Shown one piece after another: positions 27,897 to 35,983 of a stretch of DNA of 64,000 bases. This DNA is from Bacteroidota bacterium. GTDB lineage: Bacteria; Bacteroidota; Bacteroidia; Bacteroidales; UBA12481. The DNA is taken from positions 62,001 through 126,000 of the forward strand of contig JABHCC010000124.1 in the NCBI GenBank assembly GCA_018669475.1, read 5' to 3'. The notes under the pieces were generated by a model. The model saw only the letters and a program-made list of their open reading frames with translations. It did no database searches and was not told the origin of the DNA. Positions within the stretch are counted from its first letter, which is position 1; each line of letters opens with the position of its first letter. The position numbers and the translations under genes are program-made.

Positions 27897-29021
27897 ATGA
27901 ATTTATCTAGAATTTGCCCTTTAATCTTGCTATTCGGATTTTTCTTTTCGTGCGCAAATGAAGACAAGGAAAAAACTGATAGGTATGTGATTCCAGTCGA
28001 TCCCTATGCTGCCGATTCTGTCAAGCTATCATCGCTTGCTGAAAGCACTCGCTATATCACACTTGATGTGGATATAGAAAACTATATGTCTTATCCGAGA
28101 AAAATTGTTTTCTATCAAGACCGCATCTTTTGCCTGGGGTACAATGACTATTCAAAGTACTTTATTGGCATTTATACCGAGACTGGTAAAAAAGTAGGGG
28201 TGATCAGTGGTCAGGGCAAAGGCCCGGGGGAATTTCTGGAAATCAATGATTTTCTGATCAATCCTTACCAAGACCGCATTGAGCTATTATCCGGTAGTAT
28301 GCAAAAAAAGATCCTGCGCTATGATCTTAATGGCGTGTTCATTGATGAGATCCAAATTCCTCATATCACGTACTATTTTTCACTACTCAATGATAGTGCA
28401 TACTACATTCACAACACCATCCATTTCGCACGGGATAAGGAAGGCTATAATGTACATCAGATTGATTATAATACTGGCCAAATTGCAAACCAGATAATTC
28501 CCTGTAATCCGCTGTTTGACAATGTGCATTCGTGCGATTTCTTTAGGCGAGGAGATAAGCTTGGTATTCATATCGGGATTCGGGATACCCTTTTTCTGAT
28601 TAATCAAGAAGGCGAAATTGATGAGCAATGGTTTGTTGACTTTGGGCCAAAACAAGCGGCATTCTTTAAGGCTTTTCGACATGCACCTAAGAATTCAAAG
28701 CAGGAACTAGACCTGCTGAATGACTTTGACGGTCGTAGCTCATTTGGTGATTTCAAGTCAACGGATGACTATTTATGGTTCTATTATTCAGTAATTGAAA
28801 AGAATGCAGGCAGGTTACACCATTCCTATATCTATCATTGGTCGAGTGGAAAATCCTGGAATTGTCATGGAATAATCAACGATATTGATCAGGTGGCTAT
28901 CGGGTTAAGACCGATGACGACCACGCCTGACGGTGAGATGGTGTTTAGAGTCAATACCAGTAAAACTAACCCGGAATCTGATACCATTGTATTGGCTATT
29001 GTAACGATGAAAGAAGGATAA
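27897..29021 (+). CDS. 6-bladed beta-propeller lipoprotein
   Basis: This 374-residue protein has a lipoprotein signal (MNLSRICPLILLFGFFFSCAN, lipobox Cys at residue 19). The following sequence, with ESTRYITLD, KIVFYQDRIFCLG, GQGKGPGEFLEI and repeated beta-strand blocks ending in IVLAIVTMK, is typical of the Bacteroidetes 6-bladed beta-propeller (BF3164/DUF4934-like) lipoproteins. They are presumed surface or periplasmic; their ligands are mostly unknown. It stands between two ATPase genes of the AAA_14 type. Decayed relatives occur at 30455 and 30708, so this family has been duplicated and lost locally. Confidence 0.85.
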   Translation: MNLSRICPLILLFGFFFSCANEDKEKTDRYVIPVDPYAADSVKLSSLAESTRYITLDVDIENYMSYPRKIVFYQDRIFCLGYNDYSKYFIGIYTETGKKVGVISGQGKGPGEFLEINDFLINPYQDRIELLSGSMQKKILRYDLNGVFIDEIQIPHITYYFSLLNDSAYYIHNTIHFARDKEGYNVHQIDYNTGQIANQIIPCNPLFDNVHSCDFFRRGDKLGIHIGIRDTLFLINQEGEIDEQWFVDFGPKQAAFFKAFRHAPKNSKQELDLLNDFDGRSSFGDFKSTDDYLWFYYSVIEKNAGRLHHSYIYHWSSGKSWNCHGIINDIDQVAIGLRPMTTTPDGEMVFRVNTSKTNPESDTIVLAIVTMKEG

Positions 29022-29200
29022 ATGTCAATTGAAGAACTCCAAATATGCCATTGGTGGAGAGTTTGTCAAAGAGGTCAAAACGACAGATGTGTTAGTTAGC
29101 CGACTCGTGGATGAAGTTGAAATGACGGAGGCAGACAAGCTTCGATTACAAACAAAAAGCAACTTGCAATTTGGGAATCTAAACTTATATGCAGAACTAT

Positions 29201-30400
29201 TTACATTAAATATTTTGCTGTAGTAACGAGCTCGGTATTTATTTCAGGATAAAGAGATTCTATCGAACTAAAGGATCTGGGACGTTTACTATTACTCCAC
29301 TTTATCTCTATGGCATTGATTTTGCCTTCACTATGAACGATGAAGTCTATTTCTGTTTTATTTATTGTTCTCCAAAAGTTCACTTTTTTCATTGAATAAT
29401 AATCTTCTGAAAGTATTTCTGTCAGACAGAAGTTCTCAAACAAGCTACCCTTGTCAGTTCTTAGGCTCAAATCATTAAAATTATTCAAAATGAAATTCCT
29501 TAATCCCAAATCCAGAAAATACAGCTTTGGTGTTTTTGTGATTTCTTTGCTGTAGTTTTTATGAAAAGGGTATATTCTTTTACAGATAAATGTTTGTTCA
29601 AGGATATTCAGGAATTCTTCAATCTTCAATCGGGAAACTCTCATTGAGTTTGAAATAGAATTGACATTTAACAAATCACCTGACTGCATTGCAATCTTGA
29701 TTAAAAATTTGTTGTAGATATCAATATCTTTTAAATTGATGAAATCCACAAGGTCCTTTTGAACGTAAGCCTGATAAATGTCTTTAATTCTTAATTTTTT
29801 ATCGATTGATTGCGGTTCTTTCGCAATAGCAGGATAAGAGCCGAACAAAAGAATATTATTCAAAGCATCTTGTTTTGTTATAGGTCCGGCAAAATCAACA
29901 TATTCATTAAATGATAATCTGTTAATTGTAAAAACACGAGATCTGCCAACGAGATGTTCTTTGGTCTTTGCTTTTATCTCTAACTGTGAAGAACCGCTGT
30001 ATATAGTTTTTATGTTTCTTTTCAGGTCAAAAACTTCTTTTAGAAATAGTCCTGGAGAATTCAAACGCTGTATCTCATCTATAAAAACATATTTCCTTCT
30101 ATCATCATTACCTAGAAACTGAATAAATTCCGGAATTGCTGAAAACAAGGAATGTAACTGCATATCGTCTAAATTGAAGTAGAAAATATCCTTATCAGAG
30201 ATTCCTGATTTAAGCAGATCTTCAATTAGCAGCCAAAGCAAGGAGCTTTTGCCAACCTGCCGGCTACCAACAAGACCCAGGATAAGCTCGTTACTCATAT
30301 TGTCTATCAGCGTTCTGAAGATTTCTCTGGTTCTAAGATTAAATGAATAATCCTCTTGATCCCGCCATGGATTTTGCAATAAAAAAATTTCGCTAATCAT
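29201..30400 (-). CDS. AAA_14/DUF4143-type ATPase, second and divergent copy
   Basis: This 399-residue protein has Walker A GSRQVGKSS (about 44-52), Walker B KYVFIDEIQRL, the YSGSSQLEIKAK sensor segment, LSFNEYVDFAG, a winged-helix part (SISNSMRVSRLKIEEFLNILEQ) and a complete C-terminal nuclease-like DUF4143 region (ENFCLTEIL, KTEIDFIVHSEGKINAIEIKWS) with the D-ExK residues of the PD-(D/E)xK fold. It is a different subfamily from the 26309 ATPase. Its promoter region carries a 28-bp perfect palindrome overlapping a -7 box, so tight control by a dimeric repressor is likely. It is convergent with the beta-propeller lipoprotein. Confidence 0.88.
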   Translation of the reverse strand: MISEIFLLQNPWRDQEDYSFNLRTREIFRTLIDNMSNELILGLVGSRQVGKSSLLWLLIEDLLKSGISDKDIFYFNLDDMQLHSLFSAIPEFIQFLGNDDRRKYVFIDEIQRLNSPGLFLKEVFDLKRNIKTIYSGSSQLEIKAKTKEHLVGRSRVFTINRLSFNEYVDFAGPITKQDALNNILLFGSYPAIAKEPQSIDKKLRIKDIYQAYVQKDLVDFINLKDIDIYNKFLIKIAMQSGDLLNVNSISNSMRVSRLKIEEFLNILEQTFICKRIYPFHKNYSKEITKTPKLYFLDLGLRNFILNNFNDLSLRTDKGSLFENFCLTEILSEDYYSMKKVNFWRTINKTEIDFIVHSEGKINAIEIKWSNSKRPRSFSSIESLYPEINTELVTTAKYLM

Positions 30401-30414
30401 ATTATCTAGGTAAT
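30401..30414. promoter_or_regulatory. Second operator-like half palindrome next to the start codon
   Basis: ATTATCTAGGTAAT matches the core of the 30427-30454 palindrome (ATTATCTAGATAAT) at 13 of 14 positions. It lies directly upstream of the ATPase ATG, over the region of the ribosome binding site. Confidence 0.55.
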
Positions 30415-30421
30415 ATTAGCC

Positions 30422-30429
30422 TAAAGATA
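30422..30429 (-). promoter_or_regulatory. Putative -7 box of the ATPase gene
   Basis: The minus strand reads TATCTTTA, one change from TAnnTTTG, 22 bp before the ATG. It touches the 28-bp palindrome. Confidence 0.45.
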
Positions 30430-30454
30430 CAAAATTATCTAGATAATTTTGTAT
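30427..30454. promoter_or_regulatory. 28-bp perfect palindrome, candidate operator
   Basis: Each arm is 14 bp (ATACAAAATTATCT and its complement), with TCTAGA in the centre. It abuts the -7 box of the ATPase gene. A perfect palindrome of this length in AT-rich intergenic DNA is best explained as a binding site for a dimeric regulator. Confidence 0.65.
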
Positions 30455-30530
30455 GTAAATCATCTATTCAATAATCAAATAACTGGGAAAACCTTCTCAA
30501 CTGGCATAGAAAAGGCCTGTGACAAATATG
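30455..30530 (+). pseudogene. Small remnant copy of a beta-propeller lipoprotein gene
   Basis: Read from 30461 the frame gives HLFNNQITGKTFSTG then IEKACDKYE. This aligns without gaps with HIFYNLKTGETFSVG then RETACDIYD in the larger remnant downstream. The DNA is also similar over about 70 bp. No start codon or longer frame is present. Confidence 0.7.
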
Positions 30531-30548
30531 AAGTAAGCACTATATTGA

Positions 30549-30628
30549 CGTTTTTTTGGAGATACTTTTTGTAGAATATTACTTTATCTGGAGATAAATT
30601 GTTGATTTATTGCGTTTTTTTGGAGATA
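30549..30628. repeat. Two copies of a 16-bp T-rich repeat flanking a small palindrome
   Basis: CGTTTTTTTGGAGATA occurs at 30549-30564 and again at 30613-30628, exactly 64 bp apart. Between them lies TTTATCT-GG-AGATAAA (about 30583-30598), whose arms share TATCT/AGATA with the operator-like palindromes at 30401 and 30427. Confidence 0.65.
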
Positions 30629-30707
30629 ATGAATTCATTAATATACCTCTGTATGCCGTTTGCTCCACTTTTACTATTATCTAAAGATTTTCAATTCTTG
30701 TTTTTAG

Positions 30708-31256
30708 CCATCAAAGCCTGATATGTTTTCATTTGAGAATCAGGAAGTTTATCCTATCTTTATCAAGCTTCCCCTATTTTAGATTATTGAGAACCATGGC
30801 TTTACCAACGAATACCTCCGAGATAATTCCCAGTCATTGGTTAGCAAAGTATTAGACTATACTTTTGTCATGTCCATCACTTTTCTCCCTGGCTACCTGG
30901 TAGCTCATGTTGCAGATTTAGATTTAATTCACATATTCTATAATCTAAAAACCGGGGAAACTTTCTCAGTTGGCAGGGAAACAGCCTGTGACATATATGA
31001 TAGCTCGTGGAAGTGGATTCATAGCTCAATGGAAAACGATATCTATGGAATAGAACCAGCAGATTATTACCATTATATCCCAGATCAGAGCCTTTGTGTA
31101 TCAAGATTCAATTGGGATATTACAGAGTCCCGAGATCTCAATTGCATAAGGCAACTTAATGTTTCTCGTCCTGATATCAGGGATCAATTACTTGAGATTT
31201 GCCAGAACCCATCAGATGATCAAGGTACGGTTCTGGTGTTGATGCATATGAAGTAA
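30708..31256 (+). pseudogene. Decayed 6-bladed beta-propeller lipoprotein (C-terminal half)
   Basis: The frame reads PSKPDMFSFENQEVYPIF and continues to LPLF, then hits a TAG at 30780-30782 and continues in the same frame with IIENHGFTNEYLRDNSQS and a further 140 residues to 31256. The end (GTVLVLMHMK) matches the end of the intact lipoprotein (DTIVLAIVTMK), and the interior (DYTFVMSITFLPGY) resembles the last blades. There is no signal peptide, and the only start for the 139-residue part would be a TTG. I read it as a pseudogene whose 5' half is lost; stop-codon readthrough is not needed to explain it. Confidence 0.7.
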
Positions 31257-31458
31257 AGGAAAATTCCTATATCTGCATTATAGCAACCCCGGTTAACGTA
31301 ACCGCTATTGCACGAATAAAATCTTGGGTTATGAAATTTTGCAATAGGGAAAGGGAATTATCCCTTCTTGAAAAGATCAGCAGCAAAGCTTTAAAATCGG
31401 CACAAATATTTTGGTTCTGCCCGTAAACAGTTTTTATCTTTATTCAAATTGCAGTGAG

Positions 31459-34400
31459 TTATTTCAACTGTATCTGATTTACAATTTCGTAAACTAATCT
31501 GAACTGTGCATCTCCTCCTCCCGGATTCCAGGGTGTGCCTCCTGCTGAATCTTTATAGGAGCTTAATGCTCTCTCAGCCTGATCAGTTTTATTAGAATAC
31601 ATAGCACTGGCCCAGTGAACAACAGGATTCTTTGGATTGGCTTTCATCCAGTCGCTGAGAATTTTCACAGATGAATCTTCTTGTCCGAGCAATTGAAAAC
31701 TATAGGCCAGTAACAAATATGGAGAATCCCAAGAAGGTTTGTTTTTCCTGGTGTACTCAATCACCTTCTGAAACGACTGGCTGGCTAACTTATCTTTCTT
31801 TTCAGACATCAGAATTAATCCGAGGAGGTAATCTTCAATTCTTTCATCGGTAAGATAGGCTTTGCCAACACCAAGATTCTCAGGCCATTCACGTGCCTGG
31901 GCTATGTTTTGCAAAGCTTTTTCTGTTTTGCCATTTTTGTACTCTTCAACCGCCAGTAACAAGTGAGCCTGACGATATAAATCATGCCCTTCCTGTGCAC
32001 CTTCAGCCGGAAGAATAATCTGATCATTAAGGATATTCAGGCATTTCTTATAATTACGATTGTATAATTCTGCCTTGGCCAAATCCACCTGGGTGATAAA
32101 ATGATCAGGGAATTTCTTTGCTCCTTTGCGGGCAATCTCCAGAGCTTGTGGAAAGGCTCCATGTTTCATGTAAAAACCAACCATGGATTTGTATGCCCTC
32201 CAGTTATCAGGATCAAGCTGCAAGGCTTTCTCCAGATCATGCACTACCAGCTCCGTATTTTTCCCTTCAAAAAGACGTGTTCTTGACAGATAAAAGGAAG
32301 GTGTCTGCGGTTCATCTCTGCATGACAGGAAAAGTTTTCGTGCTTCATCCATTTGCCTGTAATTCCAATTCATCAGTCCCAGATAGTATCGGTTTTTCCA
32401 ATGAGGAGATTCACTTTCTGCTTTTTCGAAAACTTCGTACATCTCTGCACGGTATGGGAAAACAAAGTCTATGGGAGAATCGAGAAAGGAGGTTTCTGAT
32501 TTCATATCAGAAGATAAATATGCTTTAAGATATTGGATCAAGGTATTATCCGGTGCAAAACTCAGAAGTTCCAATGCATCTTGTTTGAGATTCAAACGGG
32601 AATAATAGAGGGCCAATTCGAGATAGACTTGTTCTGGAAATTCAACCTGGATATTTGATTGAAATGCTTTTATCACTGATTCTTCAGAAGTATGAAGATA
32701 GAATTCATAACGAGCCATATGATTTAAGGGATCAATCTCCAGCAGAACCTGCAGTGTATGAAATGCCTCAGAATGTTGTTCGAGCAAACGAAATGCAAGG
32801 GCTGATAATTTATATGCACTGAGATTAAAACGATTATAATCCAGAGATGATTCTGCGTATGAAAGAGCCTTTCTGTAGTCTTTCATAAGAATAGCTACTT
32901 CGGCCAGCTGAGAGTAAGCTGCTGACCTGAATTCCATTGAGCGAATACATAGTCCGAAGGCTTCTCTCGCCCTGTGATATTCACCATTCTCCTTTTTCAC
33001 TATTCCAAATAAGTAATTGGCTTTTGCATTATATGTGTCTATTGACAGCACCCTTTTAAGCAAGTTTTCGGCATTATCAGTCTTTCTGATTCGCATCAGT
33101 TCTTCAGCCGCACCCAGTAAAGCCGGAATATAGTTCTGATCTTCCTCCAGACACAGGTAAAAGCCCTTCAAAGCTTTTTCATACTTACGTTGACGACTGT
33201 CTTCGAGTGCCTGTTGGTATTTACCCTGAAGAGAAGACCAGTCAAATTTTGGTGAGGTAGTGGGGCGGTCAGAACTTCTTGGATTAGCAGTAGCTTTGCT
33301 TTGAGAATCCTGCCTTTGTCCGGATGACAAATCGAGGTCGAATATAATGGCATTGCCTGCATGCAAAGAGACCTGATGACTTGGGATTGCTTTGACAAAA
33401 GATTGGTAAACTTCCATTGGTTGCAGGTCAAGCCAAAAAGAATATAAGATCGAATCATTGACTAAAACAAAAACAGAATCCCGCACAGCCTGCAAAGCAC
33501 AAAACCGAATATTCAAGCCTTCACTCTTGAGGCTTAATTCTTCAGTCTGATTTTGATCTTTGGTCTTGAGTCTTCGGTCCTGGATATTCAGAATCCCAAA
33601 TTCATTAATATCCGTAATCCCTTTTGTTCCTTTCACCGGAAACCAATACTCTGTAAAGCGTTCCACTTCTTTACTTTTAAAATCTAAATGTTTATATGGT
33701 GTTTTTGTACTTTGTACTGCAGCCTGGTTGAATAATAAACCGGTTTGAATTTCAGTGTATTGCCCATTCCCAAGGTCGGTATCGGTAAGGAGGTCGACCC
33801 AGATTTCTCCCTGTCTTGCAAGCCCCCATATCCATATTTTCTTACCTGGCTTAATGGCATAATCTGTTAAATGGCCGAAACCAAAATCTTTGTTGTGATA
33901 GTAACCTCCGTAGTAATCGGCAATCTCACCCAATACATGATAGCTGTGATAAGTGCCGTAATTGTTTTGTGCATATTGACTGATATCCCTGCCATCTGCC
34001 ATAATCGGCCAATCATGAACATCACCCGGATGTCCGATGTAGTTTGTTCCCGGCCAGTAAAAACGTAGATCATCAGGTGCATCAGCCGCGGCATTCATCC
34101 ACTGGTATTTTGATGTGCTGAAGTCTGTTGGATTAAACCAATTGGCATGAGTTTCAAACCAGGCCTTATCCGAAGGTAACCTTACTTCAACACGCCATTC
34201 TGTACGTGAACTTAGGTCCATAGCTCCCAGAAAACATGATACACTACCATCAGGATTCTCCACTGCGAGATAATCGACAGGTGTTGAAGTGCTTGGAGCA
34301 TGACCAATTGATCCAAAATTAAATTCTATTCCTCCGGATGTCCAGGCCCCCCGCATGGCCACATCACGAAACTTAATAACTTTGTTGAAATACAAGAATT

Positions 34401-34695
34401 CTTCTCCTGTGGATTTTTCAATTGCACCCAGAACTTTTCCTCCAATTTCAGGGGCTATTAATACTTTGATCCACTCATTCTCCATTTCAATAATTTTCCA
34501 TTCCTTGTCAATAGCTGTGTGGGTATAGCCGTCGAATCTGTAATATGGATAAATAATTCCTGGTTTGGCTATCGGATTGGGATCGTCAAAACCATAGGTT
34601 CGGAAAGTCATGCTGGTTTCTCTGATGCTTGCATTTTGGGCCAAAGAGCCCAGTGTTATTATAAAGGCGAGGGCCAGGAAGACAAGGTTTTTCAT
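31459..34695 (-). CDS. Secreted DUF5107 plus TPR-repeat protein, 1078 aa
   Basis: A signal peptide (MKNLVFLALAFIITLGSLAQ) is followed by a DUF5107 domain at about 50-380, a beta-sandwich similar to galactose-mutarotase-like folds (IKVLIAPEIGGKVLGA, TSGGIEFNFGSIGHAPS, WMNAAADAPDDLRFYWPG). From about 490 to the end there are many TPR-like helical repeats (ALLGAAEELMRI, ANYLFGIVKKENGEY, AAYSQLAEVAILMKDY, NWRAYKSMVGFYMKHG). This two-part design is widespread in Bacteroidetes near carbohydrate genes. The likely role is sugar-linked binding or conversion in the periplasm; no catalytic claim can be made. It has no close operon partner. Upstream are 10-bp tandem repeats and the second double-GNAT gene, divergent. 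Confidence 0.82.
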   Translation of the reverse strand: MKNLVFLALAFIITLGSLAQNASIRETSMTFRTYGFDDPNPIAKPGIIYPYYRFDGYTHTAIDKEWKIIEMENEWIKVLIAPEIGGKVLGAIEKSTGEEFLYFNKVIKFRDVAMRGAWTSGGIEFNFGSIGHAPSTSTPVDYLAVENPDGSVSCFLGAMDLSSRTEWRVEVRLPSDKAWFETHANWFNPTDFSTSKYQWMNAAADAPDDLRFYWPGTNYIGHPGDVHDWPIMADGRDISQYAQNNYGTYHSYHVLGEIADYYGGYYHNKDFGFGHLTDYAIKPGKKIWIWGLARQGEIWVDLLTDTDLGNGQYTEIQTGLLFNQAAVQSTKTPYKHLDFKSKEVERFTEYWFPVKGTKGITDINEFGILNIQDRRLKTKDQNQTEELSLKSEGLNIRFCALQAVRDSVFVLVNDSILYSFWLDLQPMEVYQSFVKAIPSHQVSLHAGNAIIFDLDLSSGQRQDSQSKATANPRSSDRPTTSPKFDWSSLQGKYQQALEDSRQRKYEKALKGFYLCLEEDQNYIPALLGAAEELMRIRKTDNAENLLKRVLSIDTYNAKANYLFGIVKKENGEYHRAREAFGLCIRSMEFRSAAYSQLAEVAILMKDYRKALSYAESSLDYNRFNLSAYKLSALAFRLLEQHSEAFHTLQVLLEIDPLNHMARYEFYLHTSEESVIKAFQSNIQVEFPEQVYLELALYYSRLNLKQDALELLSFAPDNTLIQYLKAYLSSDMKSETSFLDSPIDFVFPYRAEMYEVFEKAESESPHWKNRYYLGLMNWNYRQMDEARKLFLSCRDEPQTPSFYLSRTRLFEGKNTELVVHDLEKALQLDPDNWRAYKSMVGFYMKHGAFPQALEIARKGAKKFPDHFITQVDLAKAELYNRNYKKCLNILNDQIILPAEGAQEGHDLYRQAHLLLAVEEYKNGKTEKALQNIAQAREWPENLGVGKAYLTDERIEDYLLGLILMSEKKDKLASQSFQKVIEYTRKNKPSWDSPYLLLAYSFQLLGQEDSSVKILSDWMKANPKNPVVHWASAMYSNKTDQAERALSSYKDSAGGTPWNPGGGDAQFRLVYEIVNQIQLK

Positions 34696-34756
34696 GAGGC
34701 TGTTGTTTGGATACTAAAATAGTGAATTGCTTTGGAAATAGGGCATTGGTGGGGAA

Positions 34757-34816
34757 GGTTACGCAAGGTATCGCACGGTTACGCAGGGTTACGCTTGGTT
34801 ACGCACGGTTATGCTT
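34757..34816. repeat. Six 10-bp tandem units, consensus GGTTACGCNN
   Basis: Units in order: GGTTACGCAA, GGTATCGCAC, GGTTACGCAG, GGTTACGCTT, GGTTACGCAC and GGTTATGCTT, followed by GGTTT. They lie between divergent genes, about 60 bp from one start codon and 60 bp from the other. The unit length equals about one helical turn. Confidence 0.85.
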
Positions 34817-34879
34817 GGTTTATTGGTTTTTTACTTGTATTTTTTTATTTTTAACTTACTGAAACGATTGATGAAGTAT

Positions 34880-35983
34880 ATGTCAAAAGAAAAAGTTGTT
34901 ATTGATTTAATGTCAGATGCTGATAATGAAGCTATTCTGGCACTTTCTCATCGTTGCCCTCAAGATGGTGTAATCGGTGGCTACCCAGATCGCTCACCTG
35001 AATTTCGAAGAATCCATCAACAGCTAAGCAAAAAATCATATCATATGGTTGCCCGAAAAGGAGATGATCTCATCGGGGCTTTCGGGGCAGTATATACTAA
35101 TTTGCAATACGAGGACAAGAATTATGATTCCGCCTATTTGCTGGATCTCAAGGTAGATCCTGAGTATCGCAGATCGACAACCGCATATCGGGTGGTGAAA
35201 GAAACTGTGAATCACCTTCTTGAAATTGGCACAGAATTGGCCATTGCCAGTTTCCTGAAAGATAATGAGTACTCACTCATTTTTACCAAAAGTCGTGCTG
35301 GAATTCCGGATGCTAAATACCTGGGAGACATAAGAATATTTAGTATCATACCAATACTAAAAAAGAGAATATCGAATAAATTCTCCATTGATCATCCAAC
35401 TGAAGAAGATATTCCCGAACTAATTAATTTATACAATAAATTTTACTCGAAATATAAGCTGGCTCCCCGAATGACAAAAGATTTATTCAGCTTGTACGTG
35501 AATGAAATTGACGGAATGGATCTGGGACAGTTTTGGGTTGCCCGACAGGATGGAAAAATAAAAGCTGTTCTGTGTGCCTGGGATGAGGATCATTACAAGC
35601 GTTGGTTTGTGGTAAGGATGAGTCGCTTGATGAAATTTTTCTCCTTTACTCTTAGAACATTAGGAATGATAATGAAAATGCCGGCTCCAATTAGGGAATT
35701 TAAGTCATTCAAACACATTTCGTTGGTCCTCTCGGCTCATGATGATTGTATCGATGGTATGCAGGATCTGTTTCGTAGCGTCAATAATTTTTACCGAGGG
35801 AAAAAATACACCATCCTGCAATCACATTATCATATTAAAGACCCAGTAAATGAGGCACTTAAAGGACTCAAGGGCTTCAATATAAATGTAGAAGTTCATG
35901 TTTTCACAAAGGATAAAGAGGTAGCAAAAAAAATTGCAGAAGATGACCGCCTGGTACACTTCGAATGGCCAATGTTTATTTGA
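34880..35983 (+). CDS. Double-GNAT acetyltransferase-like protein (relative of 8290-9411)
   Basis: I choose the ATG at 34880 (MSKEKVVIDLMSD), 367 residues; ATGs at 34871 and 34811 also exist, and the latter lies in low-complexity DNA. The first GNAT-like unit has MVARKGDDLIGAFGAVY and YLLDLKVDPEYRRST (strand and acetyl-CoA-loop region). The second has FWVARQDGKIKAVLCAWDED and ISLVLSAHDDCIDG. Like its relative at 8290 it combines two units and an aromatic/basic central section. The substrate is unknown. Its last 8 bp overlap the end of the convergent GH18 gene. Confidence 0.72.
   Translation: MSKEKVVIDLMSDADNEAILALSHRCPQDGVIGGYPDRSPEFRRIHQQLSKKSYHMVARKGDDLIGAFGAVYTNLQYEDKNYDSAYLLDLKVDPEYRRSTTAYRVVKETVNHLLEIGTELAIASFLKDNEYSLIFTKSRAGIPDAKYLGDIRIFSIIPILKKRISNKFSIDHPTEEDIPELINLYNKFYSKYKLAPRMTKDLFSLYVNEIDGMDLGQFWVARQDGKIKAVLCAWDEDHYKRWFVVRMSRLMKFFSFTLRTLGMIMKMPAPIREFKSFKHISLVLSAHDDCIDGMQDLFRSVNNFYRGKKYTILQSHYHIKDPVNEALKGLKGFNINVEVHVFTKDKEVAKKIAEDDRLVHFEWPMFI

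Noticed and set aside
29029-29223. 64-codon plus-strand frame after the beta-propeller lipoprotein, protein-like in its first 50 codons
   Set aside because: It starts only at a TTG, its end is the complement of the ATPase 3' end, and a competing ATG at 29022 gives a different short frame. It may be a remnant, but nothing supports a gene.
30780-30782. In-frame TAG in the beta-propeller remnant considered as a recoded or readthrough codon
   Set aside because: The gene also lacks its 5' half and signal peptide, so simple decay explains the stop.
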